DNA of 64,000 bases from assembly GCF_958979055.1 (NCBI RefSeq), contig NC_084889.1:32863261-32927260 (forward strand), read 5' to 3'. The position numbers and the translations under genes were made by a program. Below the pieces are notes generated by a model. It was not told the DNA's origin and did not search any database. It saw only the letters and a program-made list of their open reading frames with translations. The stretch comes from Alnus glutinosa. Its lineage: Eukaryota > Streptophyta > Magnoliopsida > Fagales > Betulaceae. Shown piece by piece: positions 48,301 to 58,059 of this stretch; position 1 is the first letter of the stretch, and the number at the start of each line of letters is the position of its first letter.

Positions 48301-48948
48301 GACAGAAAGGAAATGCGTATGAACAGTGCCTAAGGATTGAACCGTCATAGAAGAGCCATCAGCTGTGTGAATTAAAGATGTATGTGGGGGAGGGACAGAA
48401 GTGGTAAATGAAGAGGCATATGGCGTCATATGGTTGCAGCAAGCGGAGTCAAAAAGCCAAGAGGAAGATTTACCTGGCAAAACGGAGAGGACAGAGGAAG
48501 ATACATTACCAGAACGAGCGAGGACCTGGTTGATAATTGCCTCAAAGTCAGCTGAAGATAAGGTGAGAGTAGATCCGGTAGAGTCGCCAGAGGGAGCAGC
48601 TGGGGCAGCCGAAGAAGAAGCACTCTCAGTAGTGGTAACAGCTGCAGCATGTGTAGAAGATTTGGCCTTGCGCCAACATTTGTCAATGGTATGCCCACGA
48701 CGGCGACAATAGCGACAAAAAGGATTGTCACGATTCTTGGAGGGTCCACGAACAGACCTGTCAGAGTGCTTAGTCTGAGGAGATGGAGCAGCTAATACAA
48801 GATGAGTATGCGGAGTGTGCTGAGAGCGCAAAGTAGACAATCTGGTCTCCTCTCGAACAAGCTCACAGACAGCCTGGTCCAAAGTGGGAAGAGGAGAGCG
48901 ATGCAAAAGTTGCCCACAAACAGGCTCAAAATCATCCCACAGAGCCAT
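45394..48948 (-). pseudogene. Copia polyprotein, main part (zinc knuckle to RNase H), one TAG break
   Basis: The frame runs from ALWDDFEP (48948) to the end of RNase H (45394). Domains in order: CCHC knuckle FCRYCRRRGHTIDKC; protease region WLFDSACCNHMT; GAG-pre-integrase LALWHSRLGHAS; integrase core with SDVWGP, FVDDFSRYTW and GTSQQNGRAER; reverse transcriptase with ARLVARGFTQ, QMDVKNAFLNGDL and YVDD; RNase H with YTDADWAG and SSTEAEYRAL. A single in-frame TAG at 46261-46263 (after SHHFEI) splits the reverse transcriptase tail from the RNase H part. The surrounding frame continues unchanged, so it is one point mutation, probably of a lysine codon. The RT motif reads KQALRAW where most relatives have KQAPRAW. 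Confidence 0.93.
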
Positions 48949-48969
48949 CAGAAACTGATAGAGACGATG

Positions 48970-49467
48970 CTAGTCCCTGCGGGCAGCATACATCTGAGCA
49001 TCAGTAGGGTCCCTCCAAGCAGGATCAGAAAGAGCCAACTGATCCCATAAGAACTGCATGTGAGCAAAGAAATCCGTAATAGTTTGATTTGATTCTTGCT
49101 TCAGACGATAGAGATCAAGAATAATCTGGTACTCGCGAGAACCATCAATCGACGAGTAGCGAGAAGCAAGCATATCCCCAGCACCCTGTGCATCATCAAA
49201 ACTGCCAAATAAAGCCGCAATAGAGGGAATGGTGGTGGCACGGAACCACGTAAGAATCTGATGATGTTTGCTGTCCCAATCAATGAGACGAGTGTGGAAA
49301 GCAGCATCAGTTTCGGCATCGACTTTAGTAGGCTTGGGGATATCCCCAGTCACATAAAGCCAGAGCTTGCGGCCTTTAAGAAAGCTCCTCATAGATTGGG
49401 ACCAAACAATGTAGTTGGTGCCATCCAATGTAGCATGAATATGAGTAAGAATCTCGTTTTGTGCCAT
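48970..49467 (-). pseudogene. Copia Gag N-terminal part, ends at in-frame TAG
   Basis: Starts MAQNEILTHIHATLDGTNY and contains the usual copia Gag words (WSQSMRSFLKGRKLW, YQIILDLYRLKQESNQTITDFF). It stops at TAG (48970-48972) after YAARRD. The same frame continues without a shift as HRLYQFLMALWDDFEP into the rest of the polyprotein, so a single substitution separates Gag from Pol. Whether TAG is ever read through is unknown; no known readthrough context is evident. Confidence 0.9.
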
Positions 49468-50131
49468 CTGGAGATGCCAAAAGCAGAAATAGACCAGAAA
49501 AATGAAATCAGAACGAGAAAATAAGTAGAAAACACATGGTCAGCCGAGTCAACGGTTAACGGTCAACAATCAAAGTCAAGCTGACGTGGCACTAGAGCTG
49601 ACGTGGCACTAAGGCTGACGTGGCACTGAGGCTGACGTGACACTAGGGCTGACGTGGCACTGCAGAAGGTTGGCGCGTGAATGACACGCGCGAGGGGTGG
49701 CGGCGCGTGGGCGCGTGAACCGGCAGGCAGCAATCTTCTAGAGGTACGTGGCGGCGGGTCCACCGTCAGATTTGGACAAAAGTGGTGTCTCCGAGCAGCT
49801 AGGCGGCTGGGCTAGGGATCTGTGCTGAAATTTGAGCGATCAAACGGCTGGATCGTCTGATGGCGGAGCGGCAGCAGAGGCTGGCGGCGGCAGAAACTTC
49901 AAGCGGCGCGTGGAGGCGCGTGAATGCGCCGATAGGGCTGTTCTCGATGGCTCTAGCACGGTGGTCTCCCAAGGTTTTGATTGGTATATAAACCAAGTCG
50001 AAACAAGGACTGGAAGACGGAGAACCGAGGAAGACAGAGCGATGAGATACGGCGGAAGCAACGGCGGCGGCGCCGGAAAATTTCCGGGAAGAGGCCAAAG
50101 AAATAAAATAAATCGGTGATTCAGAACCTGT
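49468..50131 (-). other. Copia 5' untranslated leader
   Basis: The 664 bp between the primer-binding site and the Gag start codon. It includes tandem GCTGACGTGGCACT-type repeats (about 49578-49665). Open frames on either strand here are G/C-rich and not recognisable. Confidence 0.7.
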
Positions 50132-50143
50132 GCTCTGATACCA
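50132..50143 (-). other. Primer-binding site, initiator tRNA-Met
   Basis: On the element strand TGGTATCAGAGC directly abuts the 5' LTR. It matches the 3' end complement of initiator tRNA-Met, the usual plant copia primer. Confidence 0.92.
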
Positions 50144-50271
50144 TGTTGAGAGAAATAGTATGTATTGAATCACAACAAAATACTGTACATGAGAGGCCTA
50201 TATATAGGCTAGTACATAAAGGACGTATATACAACGTAGCCCATGTGGGACAATACGAATATAATCTAACA
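50144..50271 (-). repeat. Copia 5' LTR
   Basis: A 128-bp LTR matching 45253-45380 at every base I compared. It contains the element promoter, including a TATATATAG stretch. Confidence 0.95.
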
Positions 50272-50315
50272 GTTTTTAATGGCTGACATTGCTCCAAACA
50301 TATTTCAACACATCA

Positions 50316-51841
50316 ACTAGTTGTAAAAAAGTTTAGGAGAAACTTCACAAAATGGTATCAAACTATAACGCTTTTTCAATTAAGGGTACTAATGTTGCAA
50401 AACGTTTAATTGAGTGTATGCATTTATCAAAACCGTGCAATGTCGGATATTCTGTCAGGATTCGATGTTAAATCCTGACGGAAGTGGAGTCACGTGACTT
50501 CCATGTGATTTTTAAGGGCGTTCTTCATGTTATGCCCCTTAAGAAAATACTAAAATACACATAAATGACAAAACTTATAAAATGCTCCAGACGACGTCGT
50601 ATTTATAGCCCCAAAACACCCCAAACACCGTCTTCTTCTGCGATAAAACCCCGCCACTTTCCCTTCCGACTCGGTCCGAGCTTGGGACACCGAAGGTGAG
50701 TTCCTCTTCATCGAGGCCGCCATCCACCTTTCCCACTAGCTCAACCCCAATACCAGACCCAAGCTCCAGACTTGATGCTCCTTGTCGACCCGTCCAAGCC
50801 ACCGGACCCAAAAAGCCCTCTCCAGGCACAGCAGGTTCACGAGCCTGCAGGGGCAGTAGCAGCAAACGGCCGCGCGGGGTGGGCTTTTCCGATTTTGGTG
50901 TTTTGGTTCAATGGCAGAATCGGGTGGGTTTCGAATCCTCGATCGAATCCCCTTGTTGTGCTGTGTTTTTCTGATTTTGGTGTTTTGGTTCAATGGCAAA
51001 ATCAGGTGGGTTTCGAATCCCCGATTGAATTCCCTTGTTGTGCTGTGTTTTTGTTCTGATTCTTTCCTTGGCATCAGAACAATAAAGATAAAGCACTGAA
51101 TCATAAAACCTTAACAAAATTAACAGAGTATATATAACGAAAATTAAGAATTGGAAGAATATTTTCTGCTGAACAATAGAAATTAACAGGGTCTTCCTCG
51201 TGGTTGAAAGACGTTGTTGGCTGGAGCTTTTGTTGGCAAAAATCCCTAATAAACCACTACTCAATTCCTAAATGGCAAAATCCCTAATCCCTAATCCCTA
51301 AACGGCCCAAAACAAAAACCCAGAGATTTTGACGGCAAAAATCAAGATCACAGTCGACTCCATGAAGACGGCAGAAATTCCTAAAAATCATGATCATGAT
51401 CACAGCAAAAATCCCTAAAAATCATGATCATGATTTTGAAAATATGGTATCGAAAATATCCCCCTCTCTTCCTAACAAAGATTTTGATGGCAAAATCCCT
51501 AATCACGGTCTGTTTTGATCAAGGAATTTTTTTTTTCCTGATCAGTTTTTAATAGATCAATAAAAGATTAATGAATATATTTTCGCAATAGATTTAAATG
51601 AATATATTTTTTTTTAATAGAGGGGCATAAATGGAAGATTTGCTTAAAAAATCACGTGAAACGCACGTGTTTTGGGTTTTGTCATTGTTTTAGAACGGAG
51701 GGTGACTGAATACCCTACATTGAACGGTTTTGATAAATTTATACGCTCAATCGAACGTTTTGCAACATTGATACATTTAATTGAAAAAACGTTATAGTTT
51801 GATACCCTTTTGTGAAGTTTTCTCAAAAGTTTACTAGTTGT
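50316..51841. mobile_element. Mutator-like element, 1.5 kb, possible Pack-MULE
   Basis: The element at 50325-51832 lies between 9-bp duplications ACTAGTTGT (50316-50324 and 51833-51841). Terminal inverted repeats are long (at least 150 bp; both arms contain ACTTCACAAAA then GTATCAAACTATAACG, and further in AAAACGTTTAATTGAG or a variant). The centre (50620-50890) is strikingly GC rich and holds no transposase. It is followed by two copies of an 80-bp direct repeat (from 50892 and 50973). The GC-rich core may be captured host sequence, but I could not identify a source. The paralogous copy near 58165 has the uninterrupted site. Confidence 0.88.
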
Positions 51842-54070
51842 AATTGTTTTTGAGAGTCTAATGCCCTTTCAAATCGAGAAGTTGTAAAAAGATTAAAGGA
51901 GTTATAGAATTATCAATTGGGAAATGCTAAAAATAAAAAGAAGAAATGCTAGACATTTTAGTCGCAAATTCTATGATAATTTTAGTTCGAGAAATGCTCT
52001 AGATATTTTAATACTTTTTTTCAAAATTTGGTTTTAACTTAATATGTCATAATCTCATATTATGATACATTTTTTAAAATGATAAATTTCATAAGATTAT
52101 CGCATGTCAAATTGAAACTAAATTCTAAAAAAAAATATTTGATTGATTACCATTCCTCTTTTCGTTTGTATAGCGTCAGTATATTTCCAATTCCCGAATT
52201 GATAAAGCTCGTACTCTCCCGCGCTTTTTTCCTCGGGAGAAATGTCAGCGAGCGAAGAAGCTCAACCATCAAGCACGAACTCCGATCCTAAAGGTCAGAC
52301 GCTGAAGTTCGCCGTGGCCATCACTCTTCTCCGATCGAAGCTTCTTCAAAACCAGTCCAATCCTTCTGAGTCCGACGCTCTCCGATGGAAGCGAAAGGTC
52401 CCGCCACCAATTTCTCATATCTCTGTTTGATTTTTGCTTTTTTCTTAGTCTTATAGAGTTTTTTATCTGTGGAGGTTTAGGCTAAGGAGCGAAAGCAAGA
52501 GATACTGAGACTCAGAAGATCTCAAGGAAGCAGAAGGTTCTCAAATTTCTCTATCTCTCTCGATCGGCCTCTTAGAGTGTTTGATTTTTAGGTTTTGTGA
52601 TGTGCTTTTTGCCTTCAGATGCTACGCAGTATGATCTGTTCCCGCAAAGCGCTTCTTGCAAGTGCTATTTCTTTGATAATTTGGGGAAATTGAGCTCTGC
52701 GCGACTTGGAGACGGCTCTGATCGCAGATTCAACGACGTTCTTCGCCGGAGATTTCTCAGACAAGTTTATATCATCGAAATCATCATAACCATCATCATT
52801 GTCGCGATTGATTATTCTATTTATGTCCGATTGGTGTTCAGAAATTTTGATTATGCAGTGCGCCTTCAGGTTCTTACTTCTATTGTCAATAATTTGGTTT
52901 ACTGTTCTTTACGTTTTCGCAATTCAAATTGTTTCTACGCCCATACAAAAATGGTACTTTGCATTGTGGTTCTCATTCTCTCCAAAAGGTATATACAGTA
53001 TGCACTTAGTTTGAGATTTTTCGTTTAGATTTTATTCGCCCCGTTAGAATGTGAGTATGGGGATGAGGCTTGTGGCTTTCTCTTGGAGATCCAGAAGAGT
53101 GTTACACACTTGGTTACTTCCTTTTTTTATTTTTATTTTCTTTTTAAATGTATTTTCTGGTTATAATTGCAGACTCGAATATTGAAGTCGATACGGAGCA
53201 TGCAGCTCAGAGCCTCCGTTGATTTTCTGGTGGAGCTTTGTGACACTTTTTGTCCGGTCAGACTGCTTGGCTTATTGTATTTTTTTTTGCATGCCTTCCA
53301 TATTAATGTTGTTATAGTAAGGTTACTTTATTCATTAAAAAAAAAAAAAGAAAAAAAAGGAAGAAGATACGTTTGGTACACGGAATTTGTATTTCATTAA
53401 AAAAAATGAATAATTTTTATTTAAAAAAAAAGATCGTAGAATAAAAATAGTTATTGTCATAGCCCACGAGAGAATGAGTATTCCTTAAATTAAGGAATAT
53501 CTATAACCCTCTCAATTCCCTCATAAGCAATGGAAATAACTATTTCAAGTGTTAGATTCTTATCATATACTTTAACATCAAGGCTATTCTATTCAAGCTT
53601 CTTAGATTCTTAATGAAAGCTATTTTTTTTTCTTCTAATAAAATAATCATTGCGTGTACCAAACGTATGTAACCTAAGTTTTCGTTAGTTTATTGTAATT
53701 GATTATCCATGAAAATATCGACCTTTAGTATTCATAAGTACCCCCCCTTTTTTTTTTCTTTTTCAATTTTTTTTTTTGTCTAAAAAAATAATTCTTACCT
53801 TACCCCCCAAAAAGTTCATTTAATATGTAAACAACTGCTATTTTCCATATGGTGTAGGTGCAGTACTGGATCATACCTCTTATGATCACCATTTAATTAA
53901 TTATGCTTGTACTCGCTTTACCCTAGCTTCTTGGCGAAGGGCTATGTCTTAACTATATATGGTCGGCATGATTAAAGGATTTGTCTTCGAAAGAAGAATG
54001 GTAACTTAAAAGATGGAAGCTGATACTAAGTTACTTCTGACTGTCTTTAACATCGTTCATCGGAATATCT
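51842..54070. repeat. Local duplication, copy A (partner of about 58170-61035)
   Basis: Outside the copia element and MULE, sequence from about 45195 to 54070 matches 58060-61035 in order and orientation. It includes the 5' half of the MPS1 gene with introns. A degenerate hairpin MITE (about 51990-52140) lies in copy A only. Similarity ends near 54070 within the MPS1 intron 6 equivalent. Confidence 0.88.
52242..53256 (+). pseudogene. Truncated MPS1/PRD2 pseudogene
   Basis: Matches exons 1-5 of the intact gene at 58985-62757: 52242-52397, 52481-52536, 52619-52765, a remnant at 52859-52868, and 53173-53256. Exon 2 has lost 2 bp (frameshift). The exon 3 donor is changed (CAAGTTTAT against CAAGGTTAT). 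Exon 4 has lost about 51 of 60 bp. Exon 5 has a 4-bp ATGC insertion. Exon 6 and all later exons are missing. The promoter region and first exon are almost identical to the intact copy, so a short transcript could still arise, but no functional protein. Confidence 0.92.
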
Positions 54071-54429
54071 TTAACATACTAAGAGTGGTCGATCCAAACT
54101 CTTAGGGAGTCACCACCTGTGTCCGTTGCGGGGTTAAATTAATTCAACACCCTCTATTATCTCATGCAATGGTGCCTGAGCAAATTAATCAATTTCATGT
54201 GTGACAGAGACAGTACTAATTAGTCAATCAAAATTAACCCATATTCTGCAACGAGTGAATTGTTGGTAATTAAATATTGTTGAACACACAGCATTGTTAT
54301 CTCGTTAATTAAAATAAAAAGGAGATAATATTGCCTGGGACTTTGATACTCTCTCAAATTCTCAATATTTATACATGCCAAAAAGAAGAAGAAAAAGAAA
54401 AAAACAAAACAAAACAAAAAGCTGGCCTC

Positions 54430-55536
54430 TTATTTATATAATAATAATTTGCAATTCTCAAGATAATAGGCATTATTGGGCAACATCTGATCATCTGTCT
54501 GTGTCTCCTCCATAAGGTGTGCTTGACCTTCCGTTAACTCCTCAGCGAATGCTTTTGCCCAGTCGGTGTGTTCATCGTCAACAGCACAATTTGGGTCCAA
54601 TATTCCTGGAATTGTGGTAAATTCTCCCGAGGGAGATTCCGGTGAATCGAATTGTTCCTCCACCGGCGTAGTTCCGATAATATTGGGTTTGTCATCAGAG
54701 TCAGACAAGTCAATAATTATATAATGATCTCCATTTGGCAACCTAGTATTATCATCAGGGTTTGTCGTTGTCGTCAGTGCCGTTGCTGGTATGCCGCCAT
54801 TGTTGTTGTTTTCTTCACTTTGGAGCTTTGTCTTCTTTGATTTGTTGCAAATTTGCAGCTGAGGTTCAGAATCCGTACTTTGATCATCCTTCACTTTTCT
54901 GATCTCTTGGTTTTCTTCTTGTCCAATGAGTTTCCTCTTCTTTTCTGATATGCCATCCATCTTTTTAATTCGACAAAGCACATAATTTTGAAACTGCATC
55001 AAGCCGATAAATTTCTAAGTCAGAGCTGTTAATCTTTACGTAAAGAATATTCAAACAAGATATAACAGTATAAAAAATCAAGAATATTCAAGAAATAGTT
55101 TAATATTGCTTACTTTTGCATGGATGAGCGTGGAGGCATCAAGGCTATACTCGTACATGATCCACCGCCCTTCATGCTCCGTCCTACTCTCATACCGAAA
55201 CCTTTTTCTCATTCCAACAAGCCTCGTCGTAGTCCCCTCATCGCTCTTGTTGCTGCCGTATATCTTGACGCCAGTGTCCTCCCCTTTCCACGCACCGGTT
55301 CCGACCGTCCGGTCCAGACGTGAGCTGTTGACAGTCTTCTTCTTCACCTTTGTGAAGACGTAAAGCTCTTTTTTGTTGGTGCCTGTGCTGTCGTTGCATG
55401 CCTCCCATATCTCCCAAGGCTCTTTTTCGCCGTATAAGTTGCATTCAGGGATGCCGTTGTCTGATCCTCCGGTTGCTTTGTTGTAAAGATTATGGAGGAG
55501 TATTTCTATTTCTGTGGGTTTGAGCTTTATGCCCAT
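54430..55536 (-). CDS. NAC domain transcription factor, atypical
   Basis: Two exons, 55536-55114 and 54993-54430, in phase 0 with GT/AG borders, give 328 residues. NAC subdomains are visible. A weak A at the very start (IKLKPTEIEILLHNLYNK) lacks the usual LPPGFRFHPTD. B follows with IPECNLYGEKEPWEIW, C with KELYVFTKVKKKTVNSS then GAWKGEDTG, D with LVGMRKRFRYESR and EGRWIMYEYSL, and E with YVLCRIKK across the splice. NAC proteins bind DNA as dimers in the nucleus. The C-terminal half is acidic and polar (IIIDLSDSDDKP), fitting an activation region. It stands alone between the two copies of the local duplication. The start is the first ATG, 62 bp after a TATA box. The specific clade is not assigned. 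Confidence 0.85.
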
Positions 55537-55597
55537 GGCGGAAGTATAATTAGGAACTATAACTTCTGTGACAAGTTATGAGGATTGAGGCCTCCCC

Positions 55598-55605
55598 TAT
55601 TTATA
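55598..55605 (-). promoter_or_regulatory. Putative TATA box of the NAC gene
   Basis: TATAAATA on the minus strand, about 62 bp upstream of the ATG; well placed for a short leader. Confidence 0.5.
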
Positions 55606-55959
55606 TTTAATTAAGTCGGTGTTGCTAAATGAGCTGTCACCCATCGGCTTCTCCAAGTTTGGCCTGGCACTTTTCCTTCCTTTCTGTCTCAGATTGAAAT
55701 TAATGGAGTTTTCTCCTTCAGTTTAATGAAAGACATGACCATTTTTTTTTTCTTTTTATTTATTTTTTAATTATTTAACCAAATAGATTAGGAAACGCTC
55801 TCGCCACGTTAGCACTTTGCTTGGGGAGAAAGCGCGGGAAAGACTCAATTCAACTTGGTCTCGGCGCGTGATGACCGGCGGATAGGACTGCGACTGCCGG
55901 ATTCATCTCTTCAGGTTTTCCCTATTATATTTTCCTTTCTTGCGTTGAATTGATTGTGT

Positions 55960-57721
55960 TTGAGGTGAGGAGGGGTGCGTGGGTTTCATGGTGAGAAAAC
56001 CTAACCAAAGGGGCAGAGGTCGGGGGAGAGGTAGTTTGGTTGTAACACTTGGTAAGGGTTCTTCTGGGGGTCCTGTGACTAAGGGTGTCCCGGACCAGAA
56101 TGTTTTCTCTGATGAAACGTCTGATCTTGGGATTTTGGTTGTTGATCAAACTGAAGAAGTGAAGAATTTGGTGGTTGTTGAGGGGAATGTGGAAGTGAAA
56201 TTAAAGTAGTGTGGATGGGAATGTTGAGGAAATTGAAGTGGATGATGTGGCTTCTGAATGCCATGTAGTCCATAGTGATTGTTCTGAGAAATGCCCTGAG
56301 GATTGTGATGAAACAGAGGAGATTGATCCGAAATGAACCCTATCAGAATTTGGGTTGGAGAGGATTGTTTCAATCCAACTCATCGGTGGGGAAATTGGAG
56401 TATATTGCACCAATTAAAAATGGTGATCAGACCCTGGTTTATCCTTCTGATGAGGATATTGAGGAAGGGGTTGTCAAGTGGAGGTCTAGCCTTGTGGGGT
56501 AGTTCCTTGATAAATCTCTTCCTTTCTACTTGGTGAAGAAATCTGTTGCCATTATGTGGAAACAGTATGGAGAGGTGGAGGTCTTCTCACTGGAAAATGG
56601 AATGTTTCTTTCTAGGTTTACTGATGATCAATTGACTTGTGATGCGGTTTTGGAGGCCAAGATTTGGCATGTTGCTAATAAGCCATTGATATTGTGGAAG
56701 TGGTTGCCTGAAATGCAGGTTCTGAAATTGACCTTAACCTCGGTTCCTTTGTGGGTGAAGCTCCTTCACCTTCCAATGAAATATTGGACTCCCAAGTGCC
56801 TAAGTCTTGTTGCTTGTGGGGTTGGGAGACCTCTTTATGGAGATAAGGTCCCAGAAGAACATAAGAGGTTAGGCTATGCCCGGGTTTTAGTTGAGATTGA
56901 TACTAAATCCAAGTGCCCCAAAGAGATTATCATTTGTAAGAGCAATGGTGAGACTGTGCCTGTTGAAGTGCAGTATCCTTGGCTTCCTCCCAAATGCTCT
57001 CTCTGTGGTGGTTTTGGGCATGTAGCTTATGCTTGTTCCAAAAAAGAAAAAAAGATCTGGCTCCCTAAGCAGGCTGGGTATCAGGCAGTGAAGAATATTC
57101 AGATGGCAGCTAAGCAATCTACTCCCAAACATTTTGATCAGACTATCCGGAAACCTTCTTCTGGGTCTAAGCCTAAGAGAAAGGAAGGTGGACTCCGGCT
57201 GTCTAATTCCTTTGATGCCATAGGAATGGAGATTGATGCTGAAGGTGAAGTACATGATAAAACACCTTCTACCTTCCTAGATTTCTTTGAGAAGACTATC
57301 TCTTCTCGGGACAAAGGGAAGGCGAAAATTGGTGAGCATGAGGAGGATGTGGATTTGGAGACGGGTTTCTCTCCAACCAAGTTAGTATGAAGATACTTAT
57401 CTGGAATATAAGGGGTTTTAACATACCCTTTAAACAACAGGAGGTAAGGAAGGAAGTCAAGAGATTGAATGTAAATATTATCTGCTTAGTTGAGACTCGG
57501 GTGAAGAAGGATAAGGCTCAGAATATCAAGAATGCTGTTCTCACTGGTTGGAACTTGATTCATAATTATGATATGCATTGGTTGGGCAGGATTTGGGTCT
57601 GTTGGGACCCAGGTATTACCTCAATTAAGCAACTGTCTTCTCATGAGCAAGTGGTTACCTGCCAGGTTGATAATGGCACTAATGGGGGCTCTTGGATTTT
57701 GTCCATTGTCTATGGGACTTC
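55960..57721 (+). mobile_element. L1-type LINE, 5' part only
   Basis: ORF1 and the start of ORF2 of a plant L1 element are present. The element stops abruptly at 57721, inside the ORF2 endonuclease, where a fragment of eIF(iso)4G begins. Most LINE copies lose their 5' end; this one lost its 3' end, so it was cut by a later rearrangement rather than by incomplete reverse transcription. The 5' limit is approximate. Confidence 0.85.
55988..57390 (+). pseudogene. LINE ORF1 (DUF4283, zinc knuckle), disrupted
   Basis: An N-terminal piece (MVRKPNQRGRGRGRG, from 55988) is followed by frame changes near 56205-56270 and a TAG at 56500-56502, before FLDKSLPFYLVKKS. From there the frame is open to 57390. 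It shows the DUF4283 block (LENGMFLSRF, then PLILWKWLPEM and VPLWVKLLHLP) and a CCHC knuckle CSLCGGFGHVAYAC. ORF1 proteins coat the LINE RNA. At least two lesions separate it from a working copy. Confidence 0.85.
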
Positions 57722-57731
57722 AGCCGATTGA
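57387..57731 (+). pseudogene. LINE ORF2 fragment (endonuclease N-terminus)
   Basis: Starts MKILIWNIRGFN and shows the endonuclease/exonuclease/phosphatase signatures NIRG and CLVETRV. Only 114 codons remain; the last few are read from the fused eIF(iso)4G sequence. Its ATG overlaps the ORF1 stop in ATGA (57387-57390), a 4-base overlap. No reverse transcriptase is present. Confidence 0.85.
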
Positions 57732-58042
57732 AGGATCTGAGCACAAACCCTCAACTGGTCCCACGTGTAAGGTTCATGCTTCGTGATGTTCTTGATTTGA
57801 GGTCTAACAATTGGGTTCCTAGACGTGAAGAGGTAGACATCCTAATTTCATCTTTATTCTAGATAGATCATCAACTGATATAAAGGTGTGTTGAGTTATA
57901 ATTTCTAATCATCTCTTTACTATCTTGGTTTTTGCAGGTAAAAGCCAAAACCATCACTGAGATACACTCAAGAAGCAGGGAGAAATCTTGGATTGCGTCC
58001 AGGTGCTACGTACTGCAAGCATTAGGAATAGTCGTGGTATTG
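57722..58042 (+). pseudogene. eIF(iso)4G fragment (exon 8 end, intron, exon 9 start)
   Basis: Matches 41325-41640 with few differences, including the whole intron 8 with its splice sites, so it arose by DNA duplication and not by retrotransposition. Small changes in the exon 9 part (ATACACTCAAGAAGC against ATACACACAGAAGC; an inserted TACG) break the frame. It is joined on its left to the LINE and on its right to the segment that continues into the MPS1 duplication. Confidence 0.92.
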
Positions 58043-58059
58043 ACATGGGTTAACATGGG

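Larger units (their letters stand above)
45248..50276 (-). mobile_element. Full-length Ty1/copia LTR retrotransposon
   Basis: The element spans 45253-50271 (5019 bp) and is transcribed on the minus strand. It is bounded by the 5-bp duplication GTTTT (45248-45252 and 50272-50276). The 128-bp LTRs (TG...CA) appear identical to each other by eye, which implies a very recent insertion. The order Gag, protease, integrase, reverse transcriptase, RNase H is the copia order. The polyprotein frame is broken twice by TAG codons. It sits in a segment whose paralogous copy (about 58110) lacks it, giving an empty site. Confidence 0.97.

Noticed and set aside
49563-50173. Frames on both strands in the copia leader
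   Set aside because: They lie in the untranslated leader between the primer-binding site and Gag and resemble no protein.
50888-50970. tRNA-like GGTTTCGAATCC box
   Set aside because: No A box or cloverleaf arms around it; it is part of the 80-bp direct repeat in the MULE.
55979-56500. Separate small genes upstream of LINE ORF1
   Set aside because: The frames line up as a frameshifted N-terminal part of ORF1 rather than independent genes.
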